Positions 1 to 10,300 of a DNA stretch of 64,000 nucleotides are shown here, in pieces. Positions within the stretch are counted from its first letter, which is position 1; each line of letters opens with the position of its first letter. The DNA is taken from assembly GCF_002001165.1 (NCBI RefSeq), contig NZ_MUNQ01000020.1, positions 62,001-126,000 of the forward strand, written 5' to 3'. Origin of the DNA: Rhodanobacter sp. C05. GTDB taxonomy: Bacteria; Pseudomonadota; Gammaproteobacteria; Xanthomonadales; Rhodanobacteraceae. A program made the translations under genes and the position numbers. The notes below the pieces were generated by a model that saw nothing but the letters and a program-made list of their open reading frames with translations, searched no databases and was not told the DNA's origin.

Positions 1-13
1 GGCGGTAACCCGC

Positions 14-2206
14 TCAGCAGTGCGTCATGGGCAGTGCATGCAGCACCGACTTCGCGGCCAGAATGCGCTCCAGTGTCACGCGCGCCGCTTCCACCGAAAA
101 ATGCAGGCGGACGTTTTCAAGGCCATGGTCCGAGAGCGTCAGCCAAAGCTGCTCGTTGATGTACAGCTCGGCAATGGCATCCACGAACGCATCGCTGTCG
201 TCGGCAATCATCGCATCCCGCCGATTGGCCAGGGCCATGCCTTCCGCACCGATCGATGTAGTCACCACCGGCACACCATGGCTCATCGCCATATTGATCT
301 TGCCCTTTACACCGGCGCCGTAGCGCAATGGCGCCAGAGCCAGTTTCACGCTGCGCAGCACCGGCTCAAGATCGGCGACAAACCCATGGACAAGCACATC
401 CCCGCTGGCAAAACCGGCCAACGCCTCGGTTCCCGCGTAGCCGACAATGTGCAGGCTCACTCCAGCCAACCGTGCCCGTAGTCGCGGCATGATCTCCTCG
501 ACCAGCCAGCGAACCGCATCAACATTCGGTTCATGTTCGAAATTGCCCAGGAACAGCATGCCTTCCCGTGCGGCAAAAGGTGACTGCCGACCATGCACTG
601 GATGGACATTGGAAAGAACCTGCACTTCGGCCGCTGGAACCAGCTCGCGTAACAGAGTGCGCTCATACTCGCTTACCACAAGGGTCAGATCAGCCTGGCG
701 TATAAGCTCAAGTTCGCTCCGGCGAAGCTCCTCGGCCCAGGCGGCTTCGGCGCTGTTGCCGTGCATGGCGGCACCGCGCGCGATTCGCAGAAAATGCAGA
801 TCGACAGTATCGAAAATCACTGCAGCCTGTGCCGCGTACCGGCGTGTCAGCCGCAAGGCACTCAGTGCTACTGGCAAACGAGACAGCACGATCAGATCGA
901 GGCTGGTTCCGTAGGCATACCACCAGCTCAGGGCTTGCGCACGCGAGGGCGCCACGATGAGCTCGATGCCATGCTGTTCGAGCATGCGTGCATCGTCATC
1001 GCGGTCCGCTGCAGCTGTCGCCCAGAACTGCACATGACAACCAAGTTCCCGCAGCAACACCAACATGTTGAACATGCGCAGCGAGCCAGAATCATGGTTC
1101 ACGCGCGGATAATCCGCGTCGACCACCAGCACGCGCTGACCGCGGCGATGAGTGGCACAGCGCGCCGGCGACAGCGCGAAATCCTGTGACAGAGGTTGGT
1201 TCACCAATGCATGGTGCTGCTTGACTACAAATTTTTCACGATTGATCCGCTGAAACTTTTTGATCCCAGTGGAAGTATCCGTACCGGCTGTCTTGCCCTC
1301 GAAATGCACTACTTCGGCGCGCGGCTGATAGATCACCGAATAACCCGCTGCACGCACCGAGAAGGCTAGATCGGTATCTTCGTAGTAGGCCGGTGCATAG
1401 CGAAGGTCGAACCCCCCGACTGTGCGGAACAGCTCAGTCGGCAGCGCAATGCACGCGCCAGAGCAATAGTCCACCTCACGCACGAAATTGTAGCGGGGAT
1501 CCTGCGGGCTGCCGCCACGACCGTAGTTGCAGGCGTTGCCATCGGCGAACACGATGCCTCCGGCCTCCTGCAAGCTGCCATCCGGATAGATCAGCTTGGC
1601 GCCCACCAACCCGCAACCAGGGTACTGCTCAAAAGTGCCAATCAAGGCATCGAGCCAGCCCGTCGTTACTTCAGTGTCGTTGTTCAGAAACACCAGATAC
1701 CGACCACGCGCAATGCGAGCACCGGCATTGCAGGCGCTGACGAATCCGCCGTTCTCCGCCATGCGCTGAATCCGCACTTGCGGACAGTCCGCCAACCATT
1801 CTGCAGAACCATCGGTCGAACCATCGTCGACGACAATCACCTCGAACGTATATGAAGTACCGACTTGCGCCAGCGCATGCAGACAATGCCTGGTTTGTTC
1901 CAGATGGTTGTAGACGGGTACCACGATACTGACCTGTGGAACATCCTCGAAACGGAACGCCGGGTGCGTTGCATCGGCCTGACGTCCGGCCCCAAACGAT
2001 CCTGCGGCCTCTACGCCGTACGCAGGCATCCTTGCCGACGCAACAGCGACCTGGTCGTGCTGTCGGGCTCGCAACCGGGAGGCGACAAGCCGCGCGGTGT
2101 CCACGGAGAAATTCAGCATGCGCCGGGCACGTGACCATGCACGTCGCCACCGACCTTGTCGCGTAGGCAAGTTCACCCGCACAGGTACCACGGACTCACG
2201 ACTCAC
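14..2206 (-). CDS. GT2-GT4 fusion glycosyltransferase (730 aa)
   Basis: A two-domain glycosyltransferase, presumably cytoplasmic and adding sugars to the O-antigen or capsule chain. Residues from about 91 read as a GT2 (GT-A) domain: the opening strand VSIVVPVYN, then DDGSTDGS and an NND triplet in the DXD position (FLNNDTEV). Residues from about 355 look like a GT4 (GT-B) domain, with the typical C-terminal signature GAGVKGKINMAMSHGVPVV. The start is a GTG that overlaps the end of wecB by 11 bases, so the gene is the last visible member of the leftward operon. A later ATG (about residue 30) is possible but would leave a gap after wecB. The first 90 residues are basic and of unknown role. Family assignment is firm; sugar specificity cannot be read. 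Confidence 0.9.
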   Translation of the reverse strand: MSRESVVPVRVNLPTRQGRWRRAWSRARRMLNFSVDTARLVASRLRARQHDQVAVASARMPAYGVEAAGSFGAGRQADATHPAFRFEDVPQVSIVVPVYNHLEQTRHCLHALAQVGTSYTFEVIVVDDGSTDGSAEWLADCPQVRIQRMAENGGFVSACNAGARIARGRYLVFLNNDTEVTTGWLDALIGTFEQYPGCGLVGAKLIYPDGSLQEAGGIVFADGNACNYGRGGSPQDPRYNFVREVDYCSGACIALPTELFRTVGGFDLRYAPAYYEDTDLAFSVRAAGYSVIYQPRAEVVHFEGKTAGTDTSTGIKKFQRINREKFVVKQHHALVNQPLSQDFALSPARCATHRRGQRVLVVDADYPRVNHDSGSLRMFNMLVLLRELGCHVQFWATAAADRDDDARMLEQHGIELIVAPSRAQALSWWYAYGTSLDLIVLSRLPVALSALRLTRRYAAQAAVIFDTVDLHFLRIARGAAMHGNSAEAAWAEELRRSELELIRQADLTLVVSEYERTLLRELVPAAEVQVLSNVHPVHGRQSPFAAREGMLFLGNFEHEPNVDAVRWLVEEIMPRLRARLAGVSLHIVGYAGTEALAGFASGDVLVHGFVADLEPVLRSVKLALAPLRYGAGVKGKINMAMSHGVPVVTTSIGAEGMALANRRDAMIADDSDAFVDAIAELYINEQLWLTLSDHGLENVRLHFSVEAARVTLERILAAKSVLHALPMTHC

Positions 2207-3332
2207 CCATCACGGATGATGCATCCTGACAGAGCGCCGCACGCAAGACATCAACGATGCGTTGCGAAGCCTTGCCGTCGCCATAGGGCGAGATACCACG
2301 CGCCATCTGGCGATAGGCCCTGGGATCGTCCAGCAGACGCGAAGCTTCCTCGACAATGCGCTCCTCGTCAGTGCCGACCAGACGCACGACACCCTCATCC
2401 ACCGCTTCCGGCCGCTCCGTTTCCGAACGCATCACCAGCACGGGCTTGCCGAGCGCCGGTGCTTCCTCCTGCACGCCACCGGAATCGGTAAGGATCAGGC
2501 AAGCGCGTTTCTGCGCCTCCACGAACGGCGCGTAGTCCAGCGGACTGCACAAGCGGATACGCGGATGCCCATCCAGCAGCTCATGCGCTACGGCACTGAT
2601 GTTGGGATTGGGGTGCACCGGATAGAGCACTTCGACATCGGGATGGCGATCGACCAGCGTACGGATGGCCCGGCACACTGCACGAAACGGCTCACCGAAA
2701 TTCTCGCGCCGATGCGCCGTTACCAGTATCAGCCGACGATCCGGATCCAGCGGAATATCCAGCGGCCAGTCGGTGGCCGCCACCTCGAGCAAGGCATCAA
2801 TCACCGTGTTGCCGGTGACATGAATTGCCGCATCGGCGATACCTTCTCGCAACAGGTTCTGGCGCGAGCGTTCGGTCGGCACGAAATGCCATCTGGCCAG
2901 GTGGCCCGCGACCAGTCGGTTCATCTCCTCCGGGAACGGGTTGTCCAGATCATGCGTGCGCAGGCCCGCTTCGACATGCCCGAACGGAATACGGCGATAG
3001 AACGCGACCAGCGCCGCCGTCATCACCGTGGTGGTATCGCCCTGCGCCAGCACCACATCCGGTGACAGCTCGACAAACTTTTCATCCAGCGCCGTGATCA
3101 GCCGCGCAGTCAACTCGGGCAATGCCTGGTTGGCGCGCATGATGTCCAGATCCACATCGGGCCTGATATCGAACAGAGACAGCACCTGGTCTAGCAGCCC
3201 GCGATGTTGAGCCGTAGCCAAAACAGTTACACGCGCCCAGGACTCGCGCTTCAATGCCTTGATCAGCGGCGCCATCTTGATGCCCTCGGGACGGGTGCCG
3301 ACAATGCAGAGAATATGTTTTGGCTGACTCAT
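2196..3332 (-). CDS. wecB: UDP-N-acetylglucosamine 2-epimerase (non-hydrolysing)
   Basis: Interconverts UDP-GlcNAc and UDP-ManNAc in the cytoplasm, supplying ManNAc or its derivatives to surface polysaccharide synthesis. The 378-residue length is normal for WecB. Visible signatures are the N-terminal IVGTRPEGIKM, the strongly conserved HVEAGLRTHDLDNPFPEE segment, TAHRRENFGEP and the nucleotide-binding LTDSGGVQEEAP. The reading frame extends upstream to 3455, but the conserved protein begins at the ATG at 3332 (MSQPKHILC), which is chosen here. It sits 58 bases after the polyprenyl-phosphate glycosyltransferase gene and overlaps the following glycosyltransferase by 11 bases. A ManNAc-utilising dehydrogenase (wecC) is not visible, so the final sugar is unknown. 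Confidence 0.93.
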   Translation of the reverse strand: MSQPKHILCIVGTRPEGIKMAPLIKALKRESWARVTVLATAQHRGLLDQVLSLFDIRPDVDLDIMRANQALPELTARLITALDEKFVELSPDVVLAQGDTTTVMTAALVAFYRRIPFGHVEAGLRTHDLDNPFPEEMNRLVAGHLARWHFVPTERSRQNLLREGIADAAIHVTGNTVIDALLEVAATDWPLDIPLDPDRRLILVTAHRRENFGEPFRAVCRAIRTLVDRHPDVEVLYPVHPNPNISAVAHELLDGHPRIRLCSPLDYAPFVEAQKRACLILTDSGGVQEEAPALGKPVLVMRSETERPEAVDEGVVRLVGTDEERIVEEASRLLDDPRAYRQMARGISPYGDGKASQRIVDVLRAALCQDASSVMGES

Positions 3333-3390
3333 GAAGATCCGGGGCCTTGCTGGGCTGACTGCTTTCGTTCTCGTGACCAATGCCAGACTG

Positions 3391-4377
3391 CTACTTTCCG
3401 CGGAGGCGATCATCGAGCGCGGGATGCACCGGATACCGGGGTTCCGCGGCAACATCGAAGTTCAGCCAAGACAGCAGAAACTGGGTTCCGAGGATGATCG
3501 GCAGCGCGGCCAGCATGACTGTACCCGCTGTTGCAGGTGCGTGCCTGACTACCGAACCCCACCAGTGCCAGGCACCGAACACAAGGCCAAACAGAAGGAG
3601 CGGGAAACCGATGAGAAGTTCCATCGAGGCCGCGGAAAACCCCCGCAGGAAATAGCTGTATATCAATCTGCGACAGAAATTCCGGATGTTCCCGCGAAGG
3701 AAAGGCACGACCATCCGCATTGGCCGCAGACTCGACGGCTCGTCGGCATAGGAGGCACTCATTGGCATTTCGGCCACTACTGCGCGCAACTGGTTCAGAT
3801 GATAAAGCAGGTCCGATTCGAAGAAATACCGCTTGGCGATGCGCTCGAAATTCAATTCGGTCAGCAAGGAGCGATGAATCGCCGTGAATCCGTTGGTGGG
3901 ATCAAAAAGCTGCCAGTAGCCGGATGAAAGCTTGGTCAGAAATGAGAGCACGCCATTGCCCAACAGGCGCACCGTAGGCATGCCCGACACGTCGGCCACG
4001 CGATAAAACCGATTGCCCTTGACGTAATCAGCTCGGCCTTGCAGCAACGGATTGGCCAGCCTCGAAATCAGGGCAGGATCCATCTGCCCGTCACCATCAA
4101 GCTTCACCACGGCTTCAGCCGGCAAGCTTTGCGCAGCGAGGTAACCGGTCATCACGGCACCGCCCACACCGAGATTCTGCGGGTGGCGCAGAACCGTTAC
4201 CCGCGGATCACAGCAACGCTGCTCGACAACATCGCCCGTGTGTTCAGGGCATGCGTCATCGACGACAAGGATCCAGCCCACCTCGGGACCGATCCGTTCG
4301 ATGACTCCCAGAATCTGGGCACTCACCCGAAAACACGGAATAACCACCGCGATGCGCGGATTCGATGTCGTATTCAT
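3391..4377 (-). CDS. DPM1/GtrB-like GT2 polyprenyl-phosphate glycosyltransferase
   Basis: Probably transfers a sugar from a nucleotide donor to undecaprenyl phosphate at the inner membrane, making a lipid-linked donor. The GT2 domain occupies about residues 1-230, with VVIPCFRVS, VVDDACPEHTGD and KLDGDGQMDP carrying the acidic metal-binding motif. It is followed by two hydrophobic C-terminal segments (around FPLLLFGLVFGAWHW and LAALPIILGTQFLLSWL), as in GtrB/ArnC-type enzymes. The start is the ATG at 4377, two bases after the stop of the GtrA-like gene. The frame stays open further upstream but only as a shadow of gtrA. Pairing with a GtrA flippase is the classical arrangement for adding side-branch sugars to O-antigen in the periplasm. 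The sugar is unknown. Confidence 0.88.
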   Translation of the reverse strand: MNTTSNPRIAVVIPCFRVSAQILGVIERIGPEVGWILVVDDACPEHTGDVVEQRCCDPRVTVLRHPQNLGVGGAVMTGYLAAQSLPAEAVVKLDGDGQMDPALISRLANPLLQGRADYVKGNRFYRVADVSGMPTVRLLGNGVLSFLTKLSSGYWQLFDPTNGFTAIHRSLLTELNFERIAKRYFFESDLLYHLNQLRAVVAEMPMSASYADEPSSLRPMRMVVPFLRGNIRNFCRRLIYSYFLRGFSAASMELLIGFPLLLFGLVFGAWHWWGSVVRHAPATAGTVMLAALPIILGTQFLLSWLNFDVAAEPRYPVHPALDDRLRGK

Positions 4378-4379
4378 GA

Positions 4380-4763
4380 TCAACGATAAACCCAGTGACG
4401 GGAGATGACGAAACTCACAACAGCTAGCGCTGCTTCGACCATCGGCTTGCCTAGCCATGCCATATGCAAGCTGAGATGTGTCGCCGCTTCGCTCACCAGA
4501 TATGTACTCAACAAGGTCATCACCAGCCAGAGCAACACGAAACGGCCGAAGCGATGCATGCCCAGACGGGCCGAACCGGCCGAACCGAAGGTGATGTGAC
4601 CGTTCGCCACAAAGCCAAGCAATGCGCCGACAACCCGGCCGGCCACATTCGCGATCGGTGTATCCACTCCTGATGCACTCAAGAGTACGAAAACACCCCA
4701 ATCGACCAGTACCAGGCAGCCGCCGATGAACAGAAAACTGGTTCCCTGTCGCAAGATGCTCAT
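4380..4763 (-). CDS. GtrA-like small membrane flippase
   Basis: A 127-residue, very hydrophobic protein with four predicted membrane segments, matching the GtrA/DPMS family thought to flip undecaprenyl-phosphate-sugar across the inner membrane. Recognisable features are an N-terminal SFLFIGGCLVLVDWGVFVLL helix, the central NVAGRVVGALLGFVANGHITF segment and a C-terminal VSFVISRHWVYR ending. The ATG at 4763 overlaps the stop of the large membrane protein as ATGA, which favours it over the GTG at 4802. It is followed almost immediately by the GtrB-like glycosyltransferase, its expected partner. The third classical partner would be a membrane glycosyltransferase, and the 815-residue protein just upstream is a natural candidate. 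Confidence 0.85.
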   Translation of the reverse strand: MSILRQGTSFLFIGGCLVLVDWGVFVLLSASGVDTPIANVAGRVVGALLGFVANGHITFGSAGSARLGMHRFGRFVLLWLVMTLLSTYLVSEAATHLSLHMAWLGKPMVEAALAVVSFVISRHWVYR

Positions 4764-7207
4764 GGTCTCGCCTTCCGTGCTGCCAGCCTTGCCCTGTTCC
4801 ACATCTTCATCGTGCCAACCGGATCACCACGCAAGCGCAGAGCCAGATCGCGATCAGCTGCAAGATCCGGGCGAAACGCCGCCGTTGCTGCAGTCAACTG
4901 CAACTGAAGATCAATCGGCTGTGAAGGAGTGGCATTCACGGTGAAACCGGTGACCTTCGACAACAACGGCACTTCCAGTGATGCTTCCGCTTTTCCGGTC
5001 TGCAGGCATCTGGCCCATTCAGACCGCTGCCAGCGTTGTCCATCCGCTTCCGTGACGTTCCAGCTGATGACAATGGGGACATTTGCTGCCTTGCATCGGA
5101 GCTCGAGATCCGCACTGACCACGGTCGCGCCTGGTGGTGTCGACGAGCTATCGAATTTCACGACAACGGCATGCGCCGGAGCAGGCACTTCAATGCCTGC
5201 CGCGCCCGAATGCAGCGCCCAAAGTTCCAGGTCGCCCAGTTCGTAGACACGGGCGCCTTGTGCGTTGCCGATGGCTTCATCGAGCGCCTGCGTATGCCCG
5301 GCCTTGTTAACCACAAGCAGGTTTGCTCCCGCGTGCTTGAACAGTCCAGACCAGCGTTCTCCACTGGAATCACTGTCCGCGCCGGCAGCCAAAGCCGAGA
5401 GCTCCTGGTCATACCAATTGATGACAAAAGCGTTCCCTGCCAGCTCGGCAGCAAAAGGGTTATGGCCATCGATGATCAGCGTGCGTGCCTGTGCACCGTA
5501 GCGATCACGGATAAATGCCGCCAGACGACGGATCGGGGCATACGTGTCGGTCGTCGACGCGCGCCCTTGCACCAGCACGTTCCGCAGGACTCCCTGCCGC
5601 AACTGCCAGTCGCCGTTGGCGACAAAGAGCAGGTTCCCCAGCACCAACGTCACCAGCATCAAGGCAAGAACACGCGCCTGGCGCCTGTATTGATCTGCGG
5701 CAGGCAGACCACCGAGCATCGCCGGTACCAGCAGCACCATCGCCGGATGGGCGTATCGAAGATATTGAATCTGAGTCAGCGGCAACAGGAACGCCAGGCT
5801 CGCCATCAGCGCCAGCGGCCGCACATTGCGCCGCGTCATGGCGAGCAGCAGCCCACCGAGCAGTGCAAGCAAGGTGAATCCACCGGCGCCATCCCATCCC
5901 TCGACGAACCGGGATGTGTGGAAAGTCAGATCCCACGGAATGCTCCAGTGAAAACCCGTATCCCAAGTTGTGTCGTGAAAATTCGAGAGTGCGTAATACG
6001 GTGAATGAAAGAATCCGTTGAATATCGGCAGCACCGGATTCCCGGTCAGCAGATATGCATAGAAATAGCTGGATCCGCCGACGAAAATCACAAGTACGAC
6101 GGCCGACGGCAGGGTTCGCCAAGGCAGCTTCGTGCGCCATTGCCAGAGCAGCCACAAGCCTAGTGCCCCGGCCACCATCAGATTGCTCACCTTCAACCCG
6201 AGCAACAAGCCCACCAGCAACGCCACCAGCAGCAGCTCTCTGCGACTGGGAGTCACGGTCCGCTGGATCAGAAGAGCCATGCCAACCGCTGCTGCCGTGG
6301 TGGCTCCTTCCGTCTGCATCCCCGTGAGTGTGCCGGCCGTCATGGGCATGCTGGCGCAGATGGCGACCGCCAACCAACGCATGCGCGGACTGAGCTGCAG
6401 TGCCTCGCAGAGCTTCCACATCATTGCCACGATGAGAATCAACCACAGTACGTCGACCGGACCTCGCGATTCACCCCCCGCGACCACCTGGGCCATGCCT
6501 TGCAGCACGTCGCCAGCCCAGGCCGAAACCGCCCATACCCGCGACCCGGCATCCATCCGGTAATAACCCAGCGTCTCGAGCTGATACGGCAAGCCGAGGT
6601 GGTAGGCCAGATCGTCGTAGTGAATCGTCGGCACCCAGGCGCAGGTCGAGATCATACCCAATACCAAGACCGCGAGCAGGGCCGCCCAAGGCGAGCTGGC
6701 CACAGCGTCCGTCCAGGAACGCGACAGCGGCGCAACCATGTCCAATACCGCCCGCCAGCGCAAGATGATGATGGCCAGCAGAGCCAGGGTGTATACCGCA
6801 CGACTGTGAATCGGGAATGGCAACAACCAGCCAGCGATGCCGCAGAGCAATGCCAATCCAGCCAGAACCGACAGCGGCACGCGTGCATCCCAGCCTTTCG
6901 GCACCAGCACACTTCCGATTGCCAGCGCGGCCACGGCGATCAGCAGCACCGACGCAAACGGCGAGATCCCGGCAAAATAAACCAGTGCCCCCAGCCAGAC
7001 TGCCGCCGCAGAGGTCGCCGCCTGACAATGAAACAGGCGACCGAGCCCGTACGCCAGAATTAGCGATACGAGCGAGAGTCCCGCCAGCAACGCCACCGGG
7101 CTCCAGGGGATCTGCCTCCACATGGCGTTGCCGATGAAACCCATGGCGACCAGCAGGAAGCCCGCAGCGAACAGAACCCATGGGGCCATGCGAACACGTG
7201 TCAACAC
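4760..7207 (-). CDS. Large polytopic membrane protein, GT-C-like candidate (815 aa)
   Basis: Residues 1 to about 560 contain at least ten hydrophobic segments, and the last 250 or so residues are soluble and beta-rich. This is the outline of GT-C membrane glycosyltransferases, which use polyprenyl-phosphate-sugars in the periplasm, but I see no ArnT/PMT signature clear enough to name a family. The GTG at 7207 has a good ribosome site (GGGAG, 7 bases upstream). An ATG six codons later lacks one. The gene ends in an ATGA overlap with the gtrA-like gene, followed by the gtrB-like gene. A membrane protein next to gtrA/gtrB is usually the serotype-specific transferase that attaches the flipped sugar, so that role is inferred from context only. 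Confidence 0.75.
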   Translation of the reverse strand: MLTRVRMAPWVLFAAGFLLVAMGFIGNAMWRQIPWSPVALLAGLSLVSLILAYGLGRLFHCQAATSAAAVWLGALVYFAGISPFASVLLIAVAALAIGSVLVPKGWDARVPLSVLAGLALLCGIAGWLLPFPIHSRAVYTLALLAIIILRWRAVLDMVAPLSRSWTDAVASSPWAALLAVLVLGMISTCAWVPTIHYDDLAYHLGLPYQLETLGYYRMDAGSRVWAVSAWAGDVLQGMAQVVAGGESRGPVDVLWLILIVAMMWKLCEALQLSPRMRWLAVAICASMPMTAGTLTGMQTEGATTAAAVGMALLIQRTVTPSRRELLLVALLVGLLLGLKVSNLMVAGALGLWLLWQWRTKLPWRTLPSAVVLVIFVGGSSYFYAYLLTGNPVLPIFNGFFHSPYYALSNFHDTTWDTGFHWSIPWDLTFHTSRFVEGWDGAGGFTLLALLGGLLLAMTRRNVRPLALMASLAFLLPLTQIQYLRYAHPAMVLLVPAMLGGLPAADQYRRQARVLALMLVTLVLGNLLFVANGDWQLRQGVLRNVLVQGRASTTDTYAPIRRLAAFIRDRYGAQARTLIIDGHNPFAAELAGNAFVINWYDQELSALAAGADSDSSGERWSGLFKHAGANLLVVNKAGHTQALDEAIGNAQGARVYELGDLELWALHSGAAGIEVPAPAHAVVVKFDSSSTPPGATVVSADLELRCKAANVPIVISWNVTEADGQRWQRSEWARCLQTGKAEASLEVPLLSKVTGFTVNATPSQPIDLQLQLTAATAAFRPDLAADRDLALRLRGDPVGTMKMWNRARLAARKARP

Positions 7208-7313
7208 TCATGCACTCCCAGGTAGATCAAATGGCCAGGACATCGGGCCAGCATCGGTGGCCCTGGCTCGGGCGTTCGCAGCCCGGCCAGTCATCTGGCA
7301 TGCGTTGCCGAAT

Positions 7314-10300
7314 TCACGCATCGCGATACTTGTGCGGAGTCCATGCCCCCCATTTCGCCTCGTAAATGGCCTTGTTCTGCTCGAACAGCGCCTGTCGCGT
7401 TTCCTGCTTGAGCTTGTTGAACGACGCCGACAGATTGTGGTGCACGAACACATCGTCAGCACACGCAATCGTCCAGCCAGCCTGCTCCACCCGTCGACAA
7501 TAGTCGTCGTCCTCGAAGAAACCGATGCCGAAGGCCTCGTCCAGGCCGCCCACTTTCTCATACACCTCACGGCGCAACATCACGCAGAAGAAGGCGGCCG
7601 TACGGAGCTGGGTCAGCTGTCCCGCATGCCGGCTGGTGTAGTCACCGGCAGCCTGCAGCATGTCGTCCATGTTGTCGTAGCGGATCTCGATGCGCGCCTC
7701 GTTGCCGATGTTGTTGGTTACCGGGCCGAGCATGCCGAGCTTTTCGGAGTGGCGCAGATGCCCGACCAGGGTGGCGATCCAGCCCGGCGTGACATAAGTG
7801 TCGTTGTTGAGCATCACGAGGTAGTCGCCGCTCGCCAGCGCCAAGCCCTGATTGTTCGCCGCGGCAAAACCCCGGTTGTCTGCATTCAGCACGATATGGC
7901 GATCACGGCCCTCCTGCGCCCACAATCGGAGATAGTCTGGAGTGTCGTCGGCCGAAGCATTGTCGATCACGATCACTTCAAGATTGGCATAGTCGCTGTA
8001 TTGCTCGAGGCTGTGCAGGCATGCCTTGGTGAGATCCAGGTTGTTGTAGGTCACCACCACCACGCTGACACGCGGTTCGGACAACTCCTCGATGCCCCGC
8101 ACCAAGTCCTGCACCCGGTGCGCCCAGGTCTGTTCGGCGGCAAACTGGCGACGGCGTGCAACCTGATCGGCATCGGGTGGGGCCTGCAGCGCCTCATCCA
8201 CGGCGGCAAGGAATGTCGCATGGTCGATGCCGGTGCGCACGAGATCGCCGAACTGACGGATCTCCGGCAACGCAATCGACACCACCTCCTTGCCTGCACT
8301 CAGGTATTCGTAGACCTTGACCGGATTGGTCGCCAAGGTCAGCGGAATGACCTGGAACGGCAGCAGGCAGACATCAAAACCTTCGAGGTAGTAAGGCAGG
8401 TCGGCATACGGTACCTCGCCGGCAAATTCCACATTGTCCAGCGCGTGCAGACGCTGCCGTGCTGCACAGGTATCGGCACCGACCAGCAACACCAGGCAAT
8501 CGCTGAAGCGATGGGCAACCTTCTCCAGCAGATCCAGATCGAACCATTCGGCAATCGCACCGTAGTAGCCGATCACCTTGCGGCCGTGCGTGTCCTTGAA
8601 CACGCGTGCAGGGGGTGTCGCGAAATGCTCATACTGGCAGGCGTTGCGTATCATCATCCGGTGCGTGTTGTATTTGCCTGCTTCTGCATGCAACCAGTCG
8701 GAAGTCACCACCAGCAGGTCGGCATCGCGCATCAGTTCGTGCTCGCGCGCCAGCACCTCTTCCGAATTGTCGGCGAAGCCGCCGTGGTGATCCATGCAGT
8801 CGTAGACAATCCGCTGGCTCGGCAATATCTGCGCCGTTTCCAGCCAATAGGGATGCTGGATCAACGAAGCACAGGCGCGACTGCGCGTCCATGCCAGCAG
8901 CATGCCGATTCCCCCGCGCAACTGCGCCTGCGCTGCAGCATCGGGAGAGGCGTGATAGATCGCCGGACTGTCCTGCACATGCAGGTGGATCTGGAATAAC
9001 CGCCCCGTGTTGTCCAGCGGCTCGACGCTGAAGCCGGGCTCTGGGTGATCGATGAAATGGTTCGACATGTAAAACACGCGGTGACCCGCTGCGCCCAGTT
9101 CACGCGCAAGGTGCTGCGGGCGCTGGATGCGGAAGTGCCAATCGATCACGGCCCATACGAAGAAGTCGCGCAGCATGCCGGAAGGTGGTGCCAGCCGGAT
9201 ATTCGCCAAGGGGGGAGCCACCATTCCAACCTGTGCTGCTCCCGATGCTGCGGGAACCGGTGGCCTGCGCAGCAGCCGGCGCCGGTCTTCCACGCTGAGT
9301 CCACGATGCTGGATCGTGCGTGTCACGAATCGCAGCAACCGGGTCCAGCGCCACGAACGGCTGGACTTGATCAGTTCCAGCTCGTTCCGGGCCAACTCCA
9401 GTACATGGATGCGTGCATCACGCTTGACGATTTCACCGCGCGCCGCGATCAGCTGCGCCTGCAGGCTTTCGGCATGCTGCGTGGTCACCCGCATGGCATC
9501 ATGAGTCAATGACACCTGCTGTTGCATCCGCCTGATTTCGTCACCCGCCTGCTGCTGCAAGCGCGCCAGTTCAGCCTTGCTGGAGACATCCGCTGCTGCG
9601 GCAAGCTCTCTGGTCCGCGCCAGTTCGGCCTTGGCCATACCACGTTCGTACGTCCACGTGGATGCCATCACATGGGTAACCAGATCCGCCGATGACCCGA
9701 TGCGGATGTCATAGATTTCGTTCCATGGAATCGGCTGGTAGCCGATGACTTCCAGCGATTGGCGATCCAGCAGCGCGACAACGGCCGAGTCAAACCGTCC
9801 AACCTCGCCGGCTGCGAGATTTCTGCTCCGGCTGATGCCGACGTAGACGGTGTCTTTGCCGACGGCAAGCCCTCGCGTATATCCCGGCAGCGCGATTCGC
9901 TGTTCGAGCCGGAAGTCCCTGTCGTAAATGTGCAGCATGCAGTCCTCGGAACTGCACAGCCACAGCTGCTCACCCACCACAACCAGCGAGTGCGGCTGCG
10001 ACAGTCCCTCGATCAACATAGCGCCAGTCCGTACATCGACTACCTTGCCAGCCTGCCGGGTCTCGCCTTTGTAACCTCGATGAATGGTGAATGCCCCGAA
10101 CATCGATGCGACAAGACGCCCGTTATGCATGGCAATGCAATTGACGTGAACACAATCCGGCTCTTCACCAAAGCTCCAGCTTTCCTGCACGCGGAAGGCA
10201 TCATCGAGGCGCGCGACCTGATTGGTCTCGGTGAACACCGCATAGATGCCCGTCGCATCGACCAGCACATCATGCAGATCCAGCGGGTTCGTCGCGACCG

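Noticed and set aside
7122..8999. Plus-strand open frame of 625 codons across the GT4/GT2 gene
   Set aside because: Opposite strand of an obvious glycosyltransferase; rich in His/Gln/Val repeats typical of shadows.
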